A DNA stretch of 64,000 nt from Stenotrophomonas pavanii (lineage in GTDB: Bacteria; Pseudomonadota; Gammaproteobacteria; Xanthomonadales; Xanthomonadaceae), in contig NZ_FNFQ01000003.1 of assembly GCF_900101175.1 (NCBI RefSeq), positions 461,754 through 525,753 of the forward strand, given 5' to 3'. This document shows, piece after piece, positions 34,673 through 45,311 of the stretch (positions are counted from its first letter, which is position 1; every line of letters begins with the position of its first letter). The position numbers and the translations under genes are program-made. Below the pieces are notes generated by a model that was given only the letters and a program-made list of their open reading frames with translations, was not told the DNA's origin and did not search any database.

Positions 34673-35863
34673 ATGGCCAAGGGTAAGTTCGAGCGCACCA
34701 AGCCGCACGTCAACGTCGGCACCATCGGTCACGTCGACCACGGCAAGACCACGCTGACCGCCGCACTGACCAAGATCGGTGCCGAGCGCTTCGGTGGCGA
34801 GTTCAAGGATTACTCCTCGATCGACGCCGCGCCGGAAGAAAAGGCTCGTGGTATCACGATCTCGACCGCGCACGTCGAATACGAATCCCCGATCCGTCAC
34901 TACGCCCACGTTGACTGCCCGGGCCACGCTGACTACGTCAAGAACATGATCACCGGTGCCGCCCAGATGGACGGCGCGATCCTGGTGTGCTCGGCCGCTG
35001 ACGGCCCGATGCCGCAGACCCGTGAGCACATCCTGCTGTCGCGCCAGGTCGGCGTGCCGTACATCGTCGTGTTCCTGAACAAGGCCGACATGGTCGACGA
35101 CGCCGAGCTGCTCGAGCTGGTCGAGATGGAAGTGCGCGAACTGCTGAGCAAGTACGAGTTCCCGGGCGACGACACCCCGATCATCGCCGGTTCGGCCCGC
35201 CTGGCGCTGGAAGGCGACCAGAGCGACATCGGCGTGCCGGCCATCCTGAAGCTGGTCGACGCGCTGGACAGCTGGATTCCGGAGCCGGAGCGTGCGATCG
35301 ACAAGCCGTTCCTGATGCCGGTGGAAGACGTGTTCTCGATCTCGGGCCGCGGCACCGTGGTGACCGGTCGTATCGAGCGCGGCGTGATCAAGGTTGGCGA
35401 CGAAATCGAAATCGTCGGCATCCGTCCGGTGCAGAAGACCACCGTGACCGGCGTTGAAATGTTCCGCAAGCTGCTGGACCAGGGTCAGGCAGGCGACAAC
35501 GCTGGCCTGCTGCTGCGCGGCACCAAGCGTGACGACGTCGAGCGTGGCCAGGTGCTGGCCAAGCCGGGCACGATCAAGCCGCACACCAAGTTCGAAGGCG
35601 AAGTGTACGTCCTGTCGAAGGACGAGGGCGGCCGTCACACCCCGTTCTTCAACGGCTACCGTCCGCAGTTCTACTTCCGCACCACCGACATCACCGGCGC
35701 CGCTGCACTGCCGGAAGGCGTCGAAATGGTGATGCCGGGTGACAACGTCAAGATGGTCGTCACCCTGATCAACCCGGTGGCCATGGACGAAGGCCTGCGC
35801 TTCGCCATCCGCGAAGGCGGCCGTACCGTCGGCGCCGGCGTGGTCTCGAAGATCATCGAGTAA
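34673..35863 (+). CDS. tuf: Elongation factor Tu
   Basis: 396 residues. G1 [13 protein letters not shown], switch [14 protein letters not shown], and G4 NKADMVDD are all intact. Domains II and III follow, with [15 protein letters not shown] and [31 protein letters not shown]. It delivers aminoacyl-tRNA to the ribosome as the GTP complex. The gene is probably read through from the tRNA promoter. It is followed by the S10 operon, not by tRNA-Trp and secE as expected after a Tyr-Gly-Thr array. Confidence 0.98.
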   Translation: MAKGKFERTKPHVNVGTIGHVDHGKTTLTAALTKIGAERFGGEFKDYSSIDAAPEEKARGITISTAHVEYESPIRHYAHVDCPGHADYVKNMITGAAQMDGAILVCSAADGPMPQTREHILLSRQVGVPYIVVFLNKADMVDDAELLELVEMEVRELLSKYEFPGDDTPIIAGSARLALEGDQSDIGVPAILKLVDALDSWIPEPERAIDKPFLMPVEDVFSISGRGTVVTGRIERGVIKVGDEIEIVGIRPVQKTTVTGVEMFRKLLDQGQAGDNAGLLLRGTKRDDVERGQVLAKPGTIKPHTKFEGEVYVLSKDEGGRHTPFFNGYRPQFYFRTTDITGAAALPEGVEMVMPGDNVKMVVTLINPVAMDEGLRFAIREGGRTVGAGVVSKIIE

Positions 35864-36001
35864 TCTGGTAGTATCTGCGCCCCGATGTTGCCTGGGTAGG
35901 GCATCGGGGCGTATCAAATGGGAAAGCAGGCACAGGATGTGCCTTGTGTTCCCCGGACCAGGAAGGGTCAATGCCATTCAGGCGGCGTCAACAGGCGACT
36001 G

Positions 36002-36030
36002 TTGACAGCTGCCTTGCGTGCCATTATGCT
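36002..36030 (+). promoter_or_regulatory. Consensus sigma-70 promoter of the S10 operon
   Basis: TTGACA (36002-36007), a 17-base spacer and TATGCT (36025-36030). Transcription should start near 36037, leaving a leader of about 160 bases before rpsJ. Confidence 0.88.
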
Positions 36031-36040
36031 TCTACGTCTG

Positions 36041-36072
36041 GGCAGGCCGGGAAACTGGTCTGCCTACGTTTT
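36041..36072 (+). promoter_or_regulatory. Attenuator-like hairpin in the S10 leader
   Basis: GGCAGGCC (36041-36048) pairs with GGTCTGCC (36057-36064, one G-T) around GGGAAACT, followed by TACGTTTTTG. This is terminator geometry very close to the start of transcription. In E. coli the S10 leader is the target of L4-dependent attenuation; the same mechanism is an inference here. Confidence 0.65.
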
Positions 36073-36195
36073 TGAGGTCCATGGAGTGACCTTGTCGGCC
36101 TGCAGGACTGCGGGCCGTCCGTATTCAGGAATTTCATGGGGCAAAGCAACCCAGAGGCTTTGTCTGTCGCTCTTTTAACGAAGGAACCTACCGCC

Positions 36196-36507
36196 ATGGC
36201 GGACCAAAAGATCCGGATCCGGCTGAAAGCGTTCGATCATCGTCTGATCGACCGTTCGGCCAGCGAGATCGTTGAAACGGCAAAGCGGACCGGCGCGCAA
36301 GTGCGTGGCCCGATCCCGCTGCCGACCAAGATCGAGCGTTACACCGTTCTCGTCTCCCCGCACGTCGACAAGGACGCGCGTGACCAGTACGAGACCCGCA
36401 CGCACAAGCGCGTGCTCGATATCGTTGACCCGAATGACAAGACCGTGGACGCGCTGATGAAGCTCGAACTGGCTGCCGGCGTCGACGTTCAGATCAAGCT
36501 GACCTGA
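36196..36507 (+). CDS. rpsJ: 30S ribosomal protein S10
   Basis: 103 residues. The start [19 protein letters not shown], the middle [22 protein letters not shown] and [11 protein letters not shown] are typical S10. S10 is in the 30S head and also the NusB/NusE antitermination partner. An AAGGAACC sequence lies 9 bases before ATG 36196. First gene of the S10 operon. Confidence 0.98.
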
Positions 36508-36518
36508 GGACTACGACC

Positions 36519-37169
36519 ATGACGAAGAAGTATTCGTTGGGCTTCGTGGGCCGCAAGGCCGGCATGAGCCGCGTGTTCACCGAAGATGGCCGTTCCATCC
36601 CGGTGACCCTGATCGAAGCAACCCCGAACCGCATCGCGCAGATCAAGACCGTCGAAACCGACGGCTACAGCGCCGTGCAGGTGACCGTCGGCGCGCGTCG
36701 CGCTGCCCTGGTCAACAAGCCGGAAGCCGGCCACTTCGCCAAGGCGAAGGTGGAAGCGGGTCGTGGCCTGTGGGAATTCCGCGTTGAAGACGCGCAGCTC
36801 GGCGATTTCGCCGTTGGCGGCGAAGTCAAGGCGGACATCTTCGAAGTCGGCCAGATCGTCGACGTCCAGGGTGTCACCAAGGGTAAGGGCTTCCAGGGCA
36901 CCATCAAGCGCCACAACTTCCGTATGGGCGATGCAACCCACGGTAACTCGCTGTCGCATCGCGCGCCGGGTTCGCTGGGTCAGCGCCAGACCCCGGGTCG
37001 CGTTTTCCCGGGCAAGAAGATGTCGGGCCACATGGGCGCGGTGCAGCAGAGCACCCAGAACCTGGAAGTGGTCAAGGTCGACGTCGAGCGCGGTCTGATC
37101 GCCGTTCGCGGCGCCGTTCCGGGCGCGGCGGGTGGCGATGTGATCGTCCGTCCGGCGAGCAAGGCATAA
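36519..37169 (+). CDS. rplC: 50S ribosomal protein L3
   Basis: 216 residues. The L3 signatures include [17 protein letters not shown] and the long extension [19 protein letters not shown], with the Gln methylation site region [20 protein letters not shown]. Early 50S assembly protein. Confidence 0.98.
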
Positions 37170-37181
37170 GGAGAGATGACG

Positions 37182-37787
37182 ATGGAACTCGTTATCACGG
37201 GTAGCAACAACAAGGTCTCGGTCTCCGACGCCGTGTTCGGTCGCGATTTCAGCGAAGATCTGGTCCACCAGGTCGTCGTTGCCTACCGCAACGCCGGTCG
37301 CGCCGGCACCAAGGCACAGAAGACTCGCTCCGAAGTGGCTGGTACCACCAAGAAGTCGAAGAAGCAGAAGGGCGGCGGCGCGCGTCATGGCGCACTGACG
37401 GCTCCGATCTTCGTCGGCGGCGGTGTCACCTTCGCGGCCAAGCCGCGCAGCTTCGAGCAGAAGGTCAATCGTAAGCAGTACCGTGCCGCCATGTGCGCGA
37501 TCCTGTCCGAGCTGAACCGTCAGGGCCGCCTGACCATCGTGGAGTCCTTCGACGTCGAAGCGACCAACACGAAGGGTCTGGTCGCCAAGCTGGCCGGCCT
37601 GGAAGTGGGCAAGCGCCCGCTGATCGTCACCGAAGAAGCGTCCGAGCACCTGTACCTGTCCGCCCGCAATCTGCCGTACGTGCAGGTGCGTGACGTCCAG
37701 GGCCTGGATCCGGTCTCGCTGGTGGGTGCCGACACGGTCGTCATCACCGCTGACGCGGTCAAGAAGGTCGAGGAGTGGCTGGCATGA
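37182..37787 (+). CDS. rplD: 50S ribosomal protein L4
   Basis: 201 residues. The tunnel-lining loop [29 protein letters not shown] (in parts) and KPLIV-type [10 protein letters not shown] are recognisable. MELVITG at 37182, after AAGGAGAG, is preferred over ATG 37176. In E. coli L4 represses its own operon, and an attenuator-like leader exists here. The stop overlaps rplW by four bases. Confidence 0.98.
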   Translation: MELVITGSNNKVSVSDAVFGRDFSEDLVHQVVVAYRNAGRAGTKAQKTRSEVAGTTKKSKKQKGGGARHGALTAPIFVGGGVTFAAKPRSFEQKVNRKQYRAAMCAILSELNRQGRLTIVESFDVEATNTKGLVAKLAGLEVGKRPLIVTEEASEHLYLSARNLPYVQVRDVQGLDPVSLVGADTVVITADAVKKVEEWLA

Positions 37788-38083
37788 ACAGCAACGAAAA
37801 AATCTTCAGCGTGCTGCGTGCCCCGCGTGTCTCCGAAAAGACCGCGCGCCTGCAGGAACTCTCCAACCAGTATGTCTTCGAAGTTTCGAACGAAGCCACC
37901 AAGGCCGATGTAAAGGCCGCGGTTGAGCAGCTGTTCGACGTCAAGGTCGAAGCCGTCAACGTGGTCAACGTCAAGGGCAAGAACAAGTCCTTCCGTAACC
38001 GTGCTGGCCGCCGCGGCGATTGGCGCAAGGCGTACGTTCGCCTGGCCGACGGCCAGTCGATCGATGTAACGGCCAAGGCCTGA
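37784..38083 (+). CDS. rplW: 50S ribosomal protein L23
   Basis: 99 residues starting [19 protein letters not shown], ending [16 protein letters not shown]23 lies at the tunnel exit and docks trigger factor and SRP. ATGA overlap with rplD. Confidence 0.98.
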
Positions 38084-38093
38084 GGTACATCCC

Positions 38094-38921
38094 ATGCCAT
38101 TGATGAAATTCAAGCCCACTTCCCCCGGCCGCCGTTCGGCCGTGCGCGTGGTTACGCCCGACCTGCACAAGGGTGCTCCGCACGCCGCACTGGTCGAGTC
38201 GCAGAGCCGCTCGGGTGGCCGCAACCACCACGGCCGCATCACCGTGCGTCACGTCGGTGGTGGTGCCAAGCAGCACTACCGCATCATCGACTTCAAGCGC
38301 AACAAGCTGGGCATCCCGGCGCGCGTGGAACGCATCGAATACGATCCGAACCGCACCGCCCACATCGCCCTGCTGTGCTACGTCGATGGTGAGCGTCGCT
38401 ACATCATCGCCCCGAAGGGCCTGAAGGCCGGTGATCAGGTGATCGCTGGTTCGGACGCCCCGATCAAGGCCGGCAACACCCTGCCGCTGCGCAACATCCC
38501 GGTCGGCACCACCATCCACTGCATCGAGCTGAAGCCGGGCAAGGGCGCTCAGATCGCTCGCGCCGCTGGTGCGGCCGTGCAGCTGGTGGCTCGCGAAGGC
38601 ATCTACGCCACCCTGCGCCTGCGCTCGGGTGAAATGCGCAAGGTTCCGGTCGAGTGCTGCGCCACCATCGGCGAAGTCGGCAACGACGAGCACAGCCTGG
38701 AAAAGCTGGGCAAGGCCGGTGCCAAGCGTTGGCGCGGCGTCCGCCCGACCGTTCGTGGTGCTGCCATGAACCCGGTTGACCACCCGCACGGTGGTGGTGA
38801 GGCCAAGGCCGGCCAGGGTAACCCGCATCCGGTCACCCCGTGGGGTGTTCCGACCAAGGGTTACAAGACGCGCCATAACAAGCGCACTCAGCAGTTCATC
38901 GTCCGCGATCGTAGGGGCTAA
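38094..38921 (+). CDS. rplB: 50S ribosomal protein L2
   Basis: 275 residues. It contains [19 protein letters not shown] and the peptidyl-transferase-adjacent [20 protein letters not shown], with the conserved His in HPHGGGE. Binds 23S rRNA and is needed for subunit association. Confidence 0.98.
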
Positions 38922-38927
38922 TCGACC

Positions 38928-39197
38928 ATGGCACGTTCACTCAAGAAGGGCCCGTTCGTCGATCACCACCTCGTCAAGAAGGTGGAGGCCGCTGCGGGCA
39001 GCAAGAAGCCGATCAAGACCTGGTCGCGCCGTTCGATGATCCTGCCTGACATGGTAGGCATCACCATTGCCGTGCATAACGGCAAGAACCACATCCCGGT
39101 TCTCGTCAACGAGAACATGGTCGGCCACAAGCTCGGCGAATTTGCCATCACCCGGACCTTCAAGGGTCACGGTGGTGACAAGAAGTCGGGCAAGTAA
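38928..39197 (+). CDS. rpsS: 30S ribosomal protein S19
   Basis: 89 residues. [18 protein letters not shown] and [23 protein letters not shown] are the S19 signature. Located in the 30S head beside S13. Confidence 0.98.
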   Translation: MARSLKKGPFVDHHLVKKVEAAAGSKKPIKTWSRRSMILPDMVGITIAVHNGKNHIPVLVNENMVGHKLGEFAITRTFKGHGGDKKSGK

Positions 39198-39209
39198 GGA
39201 GAGATGACA

Positions 39210-39545
39210 ATGGAAGCGAAAGCCATCCTGCGCACTGCGCGCATCTCCCCGCAGAAGGCTCGTCTGGTCGCTGACCAGGTGCGCGGTCTGCCGGCCGAAC
39301 GTGCGGTCAACCTGCTGAAGTTCTCGGACAAGAAGGCTGCCCACCTGATCAAGAAGGTGGTGGAGTCGGCAATTGCCAACGCCGAGAACAACCAGGGCGC
39401 CGACGTCGACGAGCTGAAGGTTCAGACCATCATGGTTGATGAAGGTCCGACCCTGAAGCGTTTCATGGCGCGGGCGAAAGGCCGCGGTACCCGCATCCTC
39501 AAGCGCACCAGCCACATCACTGTGGTTGTGGGCGCCGCCAAGTAA
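39210..39545 (+). CDS. rplV: 50S ribosomal protein L22
   Basis: 111 residues. [23 protein letters not shown] at the N-terminus and the beta-hairpin [18 protein letters not shown] that reaches the exit tunnel. MEAKAI at 39210 is chosen over ATG 39204. Confidence 0.98.
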   Translation: MEAKAILRTARISPQKARLVADQVRGLPAERAVNLLKFSDKKAAHLIKKVVESAIANAENNQGADVDELKVQTIMVDEGPTLKRFMARAKGRGTRILKRTSHITVVVGAAK

Positions 39546-39563
39546 GCGGATAAGGAAAAGACC

Positions 39564-40298
39564 ATGGGTCATAAAGTTCATCCGATTGGTATCCGCCTCG
39601 GCATTTCCAAGGACTGGAACTCCAAGTGGTACGCCAACAAGGCCGAGTTCGCCGGTTACCTGGCAGCCGACCTGAAAGTGCGCGAAATGCTGCGCAAGAA
39701 GCTGGCCCAGGCCGGCATCAGCAAGATCCTGATCGAGCGTCCGGCCAAGACCGCTCGCGTGACGATCCACACCGCCCGTCCGGGCGTGGTGATCGGCAAG
39801 CGCGGTGAGGACATCGAGAAGCTGCGCAAGGAAGTGAGCGAGATGATGGGCGTCCCGGCGCACATCAACGTCACCGAAGTGCGCAAGCCGGAACTGGACG
39901 CGCAGCTCGTTGCCGAGTCGATCGCCCAGCAGCTGGAGCGTCGCATCATGTTCCGCCGTGCAATGAAGCGCTCGGTCGGCAACGCGATGCGCCTGGGTGC
40001 CCTGGGCATCAAGGTCAACGTTGGTGGCCGCCTCAACGGTGCTGAAATCGCCCGTTCGGAGTGGTACCGCGAAGGCCGCGTGCCGCTGCACACCCTGCGT
40101 GCCGACATCGACTATGGCTTCGCTGAAGCCAAGACGACCTACGGCATCATCGGCATCAAGGTCTGGATCTACAAGGGCGAGGTCTTCGATTTCTCCCAGG
40201 TTGGCCAGGAAAAGCAGGACGACACCCCGTCGCGCAACGATCGTCACGATCGCGGCGACCGTGGTGACCGTCAGCGCCCGGCCCGTGAAGCGAGGTAA
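39564..40298 (+). CDS. rpsC: 30S ribosomal protein S3
   Basis: 244 residues. The KH domain has [20 protein letters not shown], followed by the S3 C domain. The C-terminal tail is unusually rich in Asp/Arg ([18 protein letters not shown]), as in other Xanthomonadaceae. Part of the mRNA entry channel. Confidence 0.98.
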   Translation: MGHKVHPIGIRLGISKDWNSKWYANKAEFAGYLAADLKVREMLRKKLAQAGISKILIERPAKTARVTIHTARPGVVIGKRGEDIEKLRKEVSEMMGVPAHINVTEVRKPELDAQLVAESIAQQLERRIMFRRAMKRSVGNAMRLGALGIKVNVGGRLNGAEIARSEWYREGRVPLHTLRADIDYGFAEAKTTYGIIGIKVWIYKGEVFDFSQVGQEKQDDTPSRNDRHDRGDRGDRQRPAREAR

Positions 40299-40303
40299 CG
40301 ACA

Positions 40304-40717
40304 ATGTTGCAACCCAAGCGAACCAAGTACCGCAAGGTACACAAGGGCCGTAACGATGGCCTGAGCTGGAGCGCCAACGCTGTCAGCTTCGGCGAATACG
40401 GCCTGAAGGCAACCGCACACGGTCAGCTGACCGCGCGTCAGATCGAAGCGGCCCGCCGCTCGATCAGCCGCTACGTCAAGCGCGGCGGCAAGATGTGGAT
40501 CCGCGTGTTCCCCGACAAGCCCATCACCAAGAAGCCCATCGAAGTTCGAATGGGTTCGGGTAAGGGTAACGTGGAATACTGGGTGGCCCAGATCCAGCCC
40601 GGCCGCATGATCTATGAAATCGAGGGTGTTTCCGAGGAAGTGGCTCGCGAGGCGTTCCGCCTGGCCGCCGCCAAGCTCTCGGTCACCACCACTTTCGTGA
40701 CCCGTACGGTGCGCTGA
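40304..40717 (+). CDS. rplP: 50S ribosomal protein L16
   Basis: 137 residues. It has [20 protein letters not shown], the Arg hydroxylation-type loop, and [19 protein letters not shown]. Its last base is the first of the rpmC ATG (one-base overlap). Confidence 0.98.
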   Translation: MLQPKRTKYRKVHKGRNDGLSWSANAVSFGEYGLKATAHGQLTARQIEAARRSISRYVKRGGKMWIRVFPDKPITKKPIEVRMGSGKGNVEYWVAQIQPGRMIYEIEGVSEEVAREAFRLAAAKLSVTTTFVTRTVR

Positions 40718-40902
40718 TGGATATCAAAACTCTCCGTGAAAAGTCGGCTGACGAACTCAAGGCCCACCTGATCGACCTGCGTAAGGAACAGTTCTCTGTC
40801 CGTATGCAGCAGGTCACCGGCCAGCTGCCGAAGACCCACGACATTCGCCGGGTCCGTCGCGAGATTGCTCGCGTCAAGACCCTGCTCGGCAGCACGAAGT
40901 AA
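40717..40902 (+). CDS. rpmC: 50S ribosomal protein L29
   Basis: 61 residues, two-helix L29: [23 protein letters not shown] and the end [15 protein letters not shown]. Sits beside L23 at the tunnel exit. Confidence 0.98.
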   Translation: MDIKTLREKSADELKAHLIDLRKEQFSVRMQQVTGQLPKTHDIRRVRREIARVKTLLGSTK

Positions 40903-40913
40903 GGATGGCCGCT

Positions 40914-41183
40914 ATGAGCGACAATACTGAAAAGAAGACGCTGCGCACGGTCGAAGGCCGTGTCGTCAGCAACAAGATGGACAAGACGGTTACCGTCCTG
41001 GTTGAGCGTCAGGTCAAGCACGCGCTGTACGGCAAGTACATCAAGCGCTCGACCAAGCTGCACGCCCACGATGCCGACAACGCCTGCAAGGAAGGCGATG
41101 TCGTCCGCGTGACCGAGATTGCTCCGATGTCCAAGACCAAGAACTGGCGCGTGGTGGAAGTCATCACGCGTGCGGCTGAATAA
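40914..41183 (+). CDS. rpsQ: 30S ribosomal protein S17
   Basis: 89 residues. [23 protein letters not shown] is the OB-fold S17 start. MSDNTEK at 40914 is taken because TAAGGA is then correctly spaced; ATG 40905 would overlap that site. Last gene of the S10 operon. Confidence 0.97.
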   Translation: MSDNTEKKTLRTVEGRVVSNKMDKTVTVLVERQVKHALYGKYIKRSTKLHAHDADNACKEGDVVRVTEIAPMSKTKNWRVVEVITRAAE

Positions 41184-41195
41184 GGAGTCTGAATC

Positions 41196-41564
41196 ATGAT
41201 CCAGATGCAGAGCTACCTTGACGTCGCGGACAATTCGGGTGCCAAGCAGGTGATGTGCTTCAAGGTGCTGGGTGGTTCCAAGCGCCGTTACGCCGGCATC
41301 GGCGACATCATCAAGGTCACCGTGAAGGATGCGATTCCGCGCGGCAAGGTCAAGAAGGGTGAAGTGTATGACGCCGTCGTGGTGCGTACCCGCAAGGGTG
41401 TGCGTCGCGCCGACGGTTCGCTGATCCGCTTCGACGGCAACGCTGCCGTCCTGCTGAACAACAAGCAGGAGCCGATCGGTACCCGTATCTTCGGGCCGGT
41501 GACCCGTGAACTTCGTTCGGAGAAGTTCATGAAGATCGTCTCGCTCGCTCCCGAAGTGCTGTGA
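41196..41564 (+). CDS. rplN: 50S ribosomal protein L14
   Basis: 122 residues. [37 protein letters not shown] and REFRT-type end ([20 protein letters not shown]). First gene of the spc segment; only 12 bases from rpsQ, so no separate promoter is evident. Confidence 0.98.
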
Positions 41565-41580
41565 GCGACAGGAGATAATC

Positions 41581-41898
41581 ATGGCTAACCGTATCAAGAA
41601 GGGCGACCAGGTTGTCGTCAACGCTGGCAAGGACAAGGGCAAGCAGGGCGAAGTCGTCCGCGTCGACGGCGACCGTGTGGTCGTCGCCAACGTGAACATC
41701 GTCAAGCGCCACACCAAGCCGAACCCGCAGGCAGGTGTTGCCGGCGGCGTGGTCGAGCGCGAAGCTTCGATCCATATCTCCAACGTGAACGTGCTGAACC
41801 CGGCTTCGGGCAAGGGCGAACGCGTTGGCTTCAAGGTGCTGGAGGATGGACGCAAACTGCGTGTGTTCCGCTCCAGCGGTGAGGCGCTCGACGCCTGA
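41581..41898 (+). CDS. rplX: 50S ribosomal protein L24
   Basis: 105 residues. KOW motif [22 protein letters not shown] at the N-terminus and [19 protein letters not shown]. Initiates 50S assembly. Confidence 0.98.
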
Positions 41899-41909
41899 GG
41901 AATGTGAAG

Positions 41910-42452
41910 ATGACTTCCCGTCTCGAAAAGATCTACAAGGAAGAAGTGGTGCCGGCGCTGATGAAGCAGTTCGGCTACACCAATCCGATGGAAGTACCGA
42001 AGCTCGTCAAGGTCACCCTGAACATGGGTGTCGGCGAGGCTGCCACCAACAAGAAGATCCTGGAAAACGCCGTCGCGGACATGACCAAGATTTCCGGCCA
42101 GAAGCCGGTTGTCACCAAGTCGCGTATCTCGGTTGCGTCGTTCAAGATCCGTGATGGTTGGCCGATCGGCTGCAAGACCACGCTGCGTCGCCACAAGATG
42201 TACGAGTTCCTGGACCGCCTGATCAACATCTCGCTGCCGCGCGTGCGCGACTTCCGTGGTGTTTCCGGTCGTTCCTTCGACGGCCGCGGCAACTTCAACA
42301 TGGGTGTGAAGGAACAGATCATCTTCCCGGAAATCGACTTCGACGCCGTCGACGCGATCCGCGGTATGGATATCGCCATCACCACCACTGCGAAGACCGA
42401 CGCGGAAGCGAAGGCGCTGCTGGCAGCGTTCAAGTTCCCGTTCCGTAACTGA
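41910..42452 (+). CDS. rplE: 50S ribosomal protein L5
   Basis: 180 residues. It has [23 protein letters not shown], the 5S rRNA-binding region and [28 protein letters not shown] 41910 is used instead of the in-frame GTG 41904. Confidence 0.98.
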   Translation: MTSRLEKIYKEEVVPALMKQFGYTNPMEVPKLVKVTLNMGVGEAATNKKILENAVADMTKISGQKPVVTKSRISVASFKIRDGWPIGCKTTLRRHKMYEFLDRLINISLPRVRDFRGVSGRSFDGRGNFNMGVKEQIIFPEIDFDAVDAIRGMDIAITTTAKTDAEAKALLAAFKFPFRN

Positions 42453-42470
42453 TCTGTCGAGGAAACCGAA

Positions 42471-42776
42471 ATGGCAAAGACCTCCATGGTCAACCGCGAC
42501 ATCAAGCGGGAAAAGCTGGCCAAGAAGTACGCTGAGAAGCGTGCGGCTCTGAAGAAGATCGTGTCCTCCGTGGACGCGACCTACGAAGAGAAGATCGACG
42601 CCGCAACCAAGCTGGCCAAGCTGCCGCGCGATTCGTCGCCGAGCCGTCAGCGCAACCGTTGCGAGCTGTCGGGTCGTCCGCGTGGCGTGTACAGCAAGTT
42701 CGGCCTCGGCCGCAACAAGCTGCGCGAAGCCACCATGCGTGGCGACGTCCCGGGCCTGCGCAAGGCCAGCTGGTAA
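42471..42776 (+). CDS. rpsN: 30S ribosomal protein S14
   Basis: 101 residues. This is the long, zinc-free form: the middle [26 protein letters not shown] lacks the CxxC pairs of the short form. It is followed by a 259-base gap with a terminator-like hairpin. Confidence 0.98.
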   Translation: MAKTSMVNRDIKREKLAKKYAEKRAALKKIVSSVDATYEEKIDAATKLAKLPRDSSPSRQRNRCELSGRPRGVYSKFGLGRNKLREATMRGDVPGLRKASW

Positions 42777-43035
42777 TCCCAGCCGGCCCTGCGATCAGCA
42801 CCTCCTTGCGGGGGTGCTGAACCGGGGGAGGGGGCTGTTCAGCTTCCTTTCTGCGAAAAAAACCCGAAGAGCCCGACGCAAGTCGGGCTCTTTTGGCGTA
42901 TACTCCCGCGTCTTGCCCTGTGCAGACGGGGTTGTAGGAGTGGGCCCTGGCCCGCTGCATCAAGGGACCTGGCCCGTTTCCAGGAGACAACAGATTTTCG
43001 CGAAAGCGGATATCGGTGCACTCAAAGGTACTCAT
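42777..43035 (+). promoter_or_regulatory. Long rpsN-rpsH spacer with terminator-like hairpin and possible promoter
   Basis: A 10-bp perfect stem (42868-42877 with 42882-42891, loop GCAA) with T-tract 42889-42894 looks like a Rho-independent terminator. TATACT at 42899-42904 just after it resembles a -10 element, but the -35 region is weak. The rest is an untranslated stretch with no gene. In E. coli these two genes are only tens of bases apart. Confidence 0.75.
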
Positions 43036-43434
43036 ATGAGCATGACTGATCCCATCGCCGACCTGCTGGTCCGCATCAAGAATGCGGCCGCAGTTGGCAA
43101 GCAGACGGTGAAAGCCCCGTCGTCCAAGATCAAGGTTGCGATCGCCCAGGTCCTGAAGGACGAGGGTTACATCACCGACCTGCGCGTGACCCAGCTGGAA
43201 AACAACAAGTCCGAGCTGGAAATCGTGCTGAAGTATTTCGAAGGCAAGCCGGTCATCGCGACCCTGAAGCGCTTCTCGCGTTCGGGCCTGCGCCAGTACC
43301 GCGGCAAGAGCGAGCTGCCGAAGGTCATGAACGGCCTGGGTATCTCCATCATTTCCACCTCCAAGGGCATCATGACTGATGCGCAGGCGCGCCAGCTGGG
43401 CGTCGGCGGCGAAGTCCTGTGCTTCGTGGCCTAA
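43036..43434 (+). CDS. rpsH: 30S ribosomal protein S8
   Basis: 132 residues. [17 protein letters not shown] and the C-terminal [26 protein letters not shown] are diagnostic. S8 is the spc-operon translational repressor in E. coli. Confidence 0.98.
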   Translation: MSMTDPIADLLVRIKNAAAVGKQTVKAPSSKIKVAIAQVLKDEGYITDLRVTQLENNKSELEIVLKYFEGKPVIATLKRFSRSGLRQYRGKSELPKVMNGLGISIISTSKGIMTDAQARQLGVGGEVLCFVA

Positions 43435-43452
43435 GGCGAAAGGAGTAGAACT

Positions 43453-43977
43453 ATGTCCCGCGTAGCCAAGAAGCCGATCACCCTGGGTAAGGTTGAACTG
43501 AACGTCCAGTCGGACAGCGTCACCGCCAAGGGCCCGAAGGGCACCCTGTCGCTGGCCAAGCCGGCCGGCATTGCCATCAACGTCGACAATGGCGTTGCCA
43601 CCCTGAGCACCGAGAACGCCGAGCTGGTCGCACTGACCGGCACCGTGCGTGCGATCCTGTCCAACATGGTCAAGGGCGTGTCCGAAGGCTTCGAGCGCAA
43701 GCTGGAGCTGGTTGGCGTGGGTTACCGCGCTGCCATGCAGGGCAAGGACCTGAGCCTGTCGCTGGGCTTCTCGCACCCGGTCGTGTTCGTGGCGCCGGAA
43801 GGCATCACCATCACCACCCCGACCCAGACCGAGATCCTGGTCCAGGGCGCTGACAAGCAGGTTGTCGGTGAAGTCGCCGCCAAGATCCGTGCGTTCCGCA
43901 AGCCGGAGCCGTACAAGGGCAAGGGCGTGAAGTACTCCGACGAAGTCATCATCCGTAAGGAAGCCAAGAAGGCGTAA
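43453..43977 (+). CDS. rplF: 50S ribosomal protein L6
   Basis: 174 residues. It has the duplicated L6 fold, [24 protein letters not shown] and the end [24 protein letters not shown]. Confidence 0.98.
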   Translation: MSRVAKKPITLGKVELNVQSDSVTAKGPKGTLSLAKPAGIAINVDNGVATLSTENAELVALTGTVRAILSNMVKGVSEGFERKLELVGVGYRAAMQGKDLSLSLGFSHPVVFVAPEGITITTPTQTEILVQGADKQVVGEVAAKIRAFRKPEPYKGKGVKYSDEVIIRKEAKKA

Positions 43978-44063
43978 GTGCGAGTCCCTCGCGAGAGCCC
44001 GCACATCCATGTGCGGACTCCTCAGGGAAAAGCCCATCCTTCAGCTTTCAAGGAACAATCAAA

Positions 44064-44417
44064 ATGAACAAGAACATCGCCCGCCTGCGTCGCGCCAAGT
44101 CGACCCGCGCCCACATCCGTGAGCTCGGCGTCGCCCGCCTGTCGGTGCTGCGCACCGGCCAGCACCTGTACGCCCAGGTCTTCACCGCTGACGGTTCGAA
44201 GGTGCTGGCTGCCGCCAACACCACCCAGACCGACGTCAAGGAAGGCCTGAAGAACGGCAAGAACGCCGATGCCGCTGCCAAGGTTGGCCGCATCGTCGCC
44301 GAGCGCGCCAAGGCCGCCGGCGTCGAGAAGGTTGCCTTCGATCGTTCGGGCTACCGCTACCACGGCCGCATCAAGGCCCTGGCAGAAGCCGCCCGCGAAG
44401 CCGGCCTGCAGTTCTAA
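44064..44417 (+). CDS. rplR: 50S ribosomal protein L18
   Basis: 117 residues. [21 protein letters not shown] and the end [24 protein letters not shown]. Binds 5S rRNA with L5. The 86-base gap before it can fold a three-branch structure (GAGTCC/GGACTC outer stem at 43983-44020). Confidence 0.98.
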   Translation: MNKNIARLRRAKSTRAHIRELGVARLSVLRTGQHLYAQVFTADGSKVLAAANTTQTDVKEGLKNGKNADAAAKVGRIVAERAKAAGVEKVAFDRSGYRYHGRIKALAEAAREAGLQF

Positions 44418-44578
44418 GGGACAAGGGCAGGGGGCCGATGGCCTCCTGCCTGCCTGCTCGCCAGCCTGAGCGAGGCTGGACGGCGCCGCTCTTCTGCAGC
44501 GGCCCACCGGAACAACGCGTCACTCCACAACCATAAGCGGCCTCGAGCCGTACATACCCAAACAACCAAGGAATCAAC
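44418..44578 (+). other. rplR-rpsE spacer with two hairpins
   Basis: 161 bases without a gene. A 7-bp perfect stem (44461-44467 with 44473-44479) and a 6-bp stem (44485-44490 with 44498-44503) occur. No T-tract follows either. Confidence 0.75.
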
Positions 44579-45121
44579 ATGGCAGAAGAGCGTCAGCAGC
44601 GGGGTCGCGATCGCGACCGTAACCGCGAAGAGAAGATCGACGACGGCATGATCGAAAAGCTGGTCGCGGTCAACCGCGTCAGCAAGACCGTCAAGGGTGG
44701 CCGCCAGTTCACCTTCACCGCCCTGACCGTTGTCGGCGACGGCGAAGGCAAGGTCGGTTTCGGTTATGGCAAGGCCCGCGAAGTGCCGGTCGCCATCCAG
44801 AAGTCGATGGAGCAGGCCCGCAAGAACCTGGTCAGCGTTGACCTGAACAACGGCACCCTGTGGCACACCATCAAGGATGGTCACGGCGCAGCCCGCGTGT
44901 TCATGCAGCCGGCTTCGGAAGGTACCGGCGTGATCGCCGGCGGTGCCATGCGCGCCGTGCTGGAAGCCGTTGGCGTGAAGAACGTGCTGGCCAAGGCCAC
45001 CGGTTCGCGCAACCCGATCAACCTGGTGCGTGCCACCGTGAAGGGCCTGTCTGCTGCGCAGTCGCCGGCTCGCATCGCGGCCAAGCGCGGTAAGAAGGTG
45101 GAGGAACTCAACCATGGCTAA
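44579..45121 (+). CDS. rpsE: 30S ribosomal protein S5
   Basis: 180 residues. [38 protein letters not shown] and the C-terminal [22 protein letters not shown] are typical. S5 affects decoding accuracy. Its end overlaps rpmD by eight bases. Confidence 0.98.
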
Positions 45122-45305
45122 TGAGTCCAACAAGACTGTGAAGGTCCGCCTGGTGCGTGGCCTGCGTGGTACCCAGTCGCGTCACCGCCTGTCGGTGCGT
45201 GCCCTGGGCCTGAACAAGCTCAACGATGTGCGTGAACTGAAGGACAGCCCGCAGGTACGCGGCCTGATCAATAAGGTTCAGTACCTCGTCCAGGTTGAGG
45301 AGTAA
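45114..45305 (+). CDS. rpmD: 50S ribosomal protein L30
   Basis: 63 residues: [27 protein letters not shown] is the L30 motif. Translation is coupled to rpsE through the overlap. Confidence 0.97.
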
Positions 45306-45311
45306 TCGACC

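Larger units (their letters stand above)
35864..36195 (+). promoter_or_regulatory. tuf-rpsJ spacer with S10 promoter and leader
   Basis: 332 bases. A 10-bp stem (35878-35887 with 35902-35911) with a 14-base loop follows tuf but has no T-tract. Then come the consensus promoter at 36002-36030 and a hairpin with T-run at 36041-36072. The in-frame stretch 35918-36178 has no ribosome-binding site or family resemblance and is not called as a gene. Confidence 0.8.

Noticed and set aside
35918..36178. Possible small gene between tuf and rpsJ
   Set aside because: No family resemblance, overlaps the S10 promoter and leader hairpin, and no good ribosome-binding site.
35864..36195. tRNA-Trp, secE or fusA remnants after tuf
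   Set aside because: None could be found in the spacer; this absence is reported as the hybrid tuf finding.
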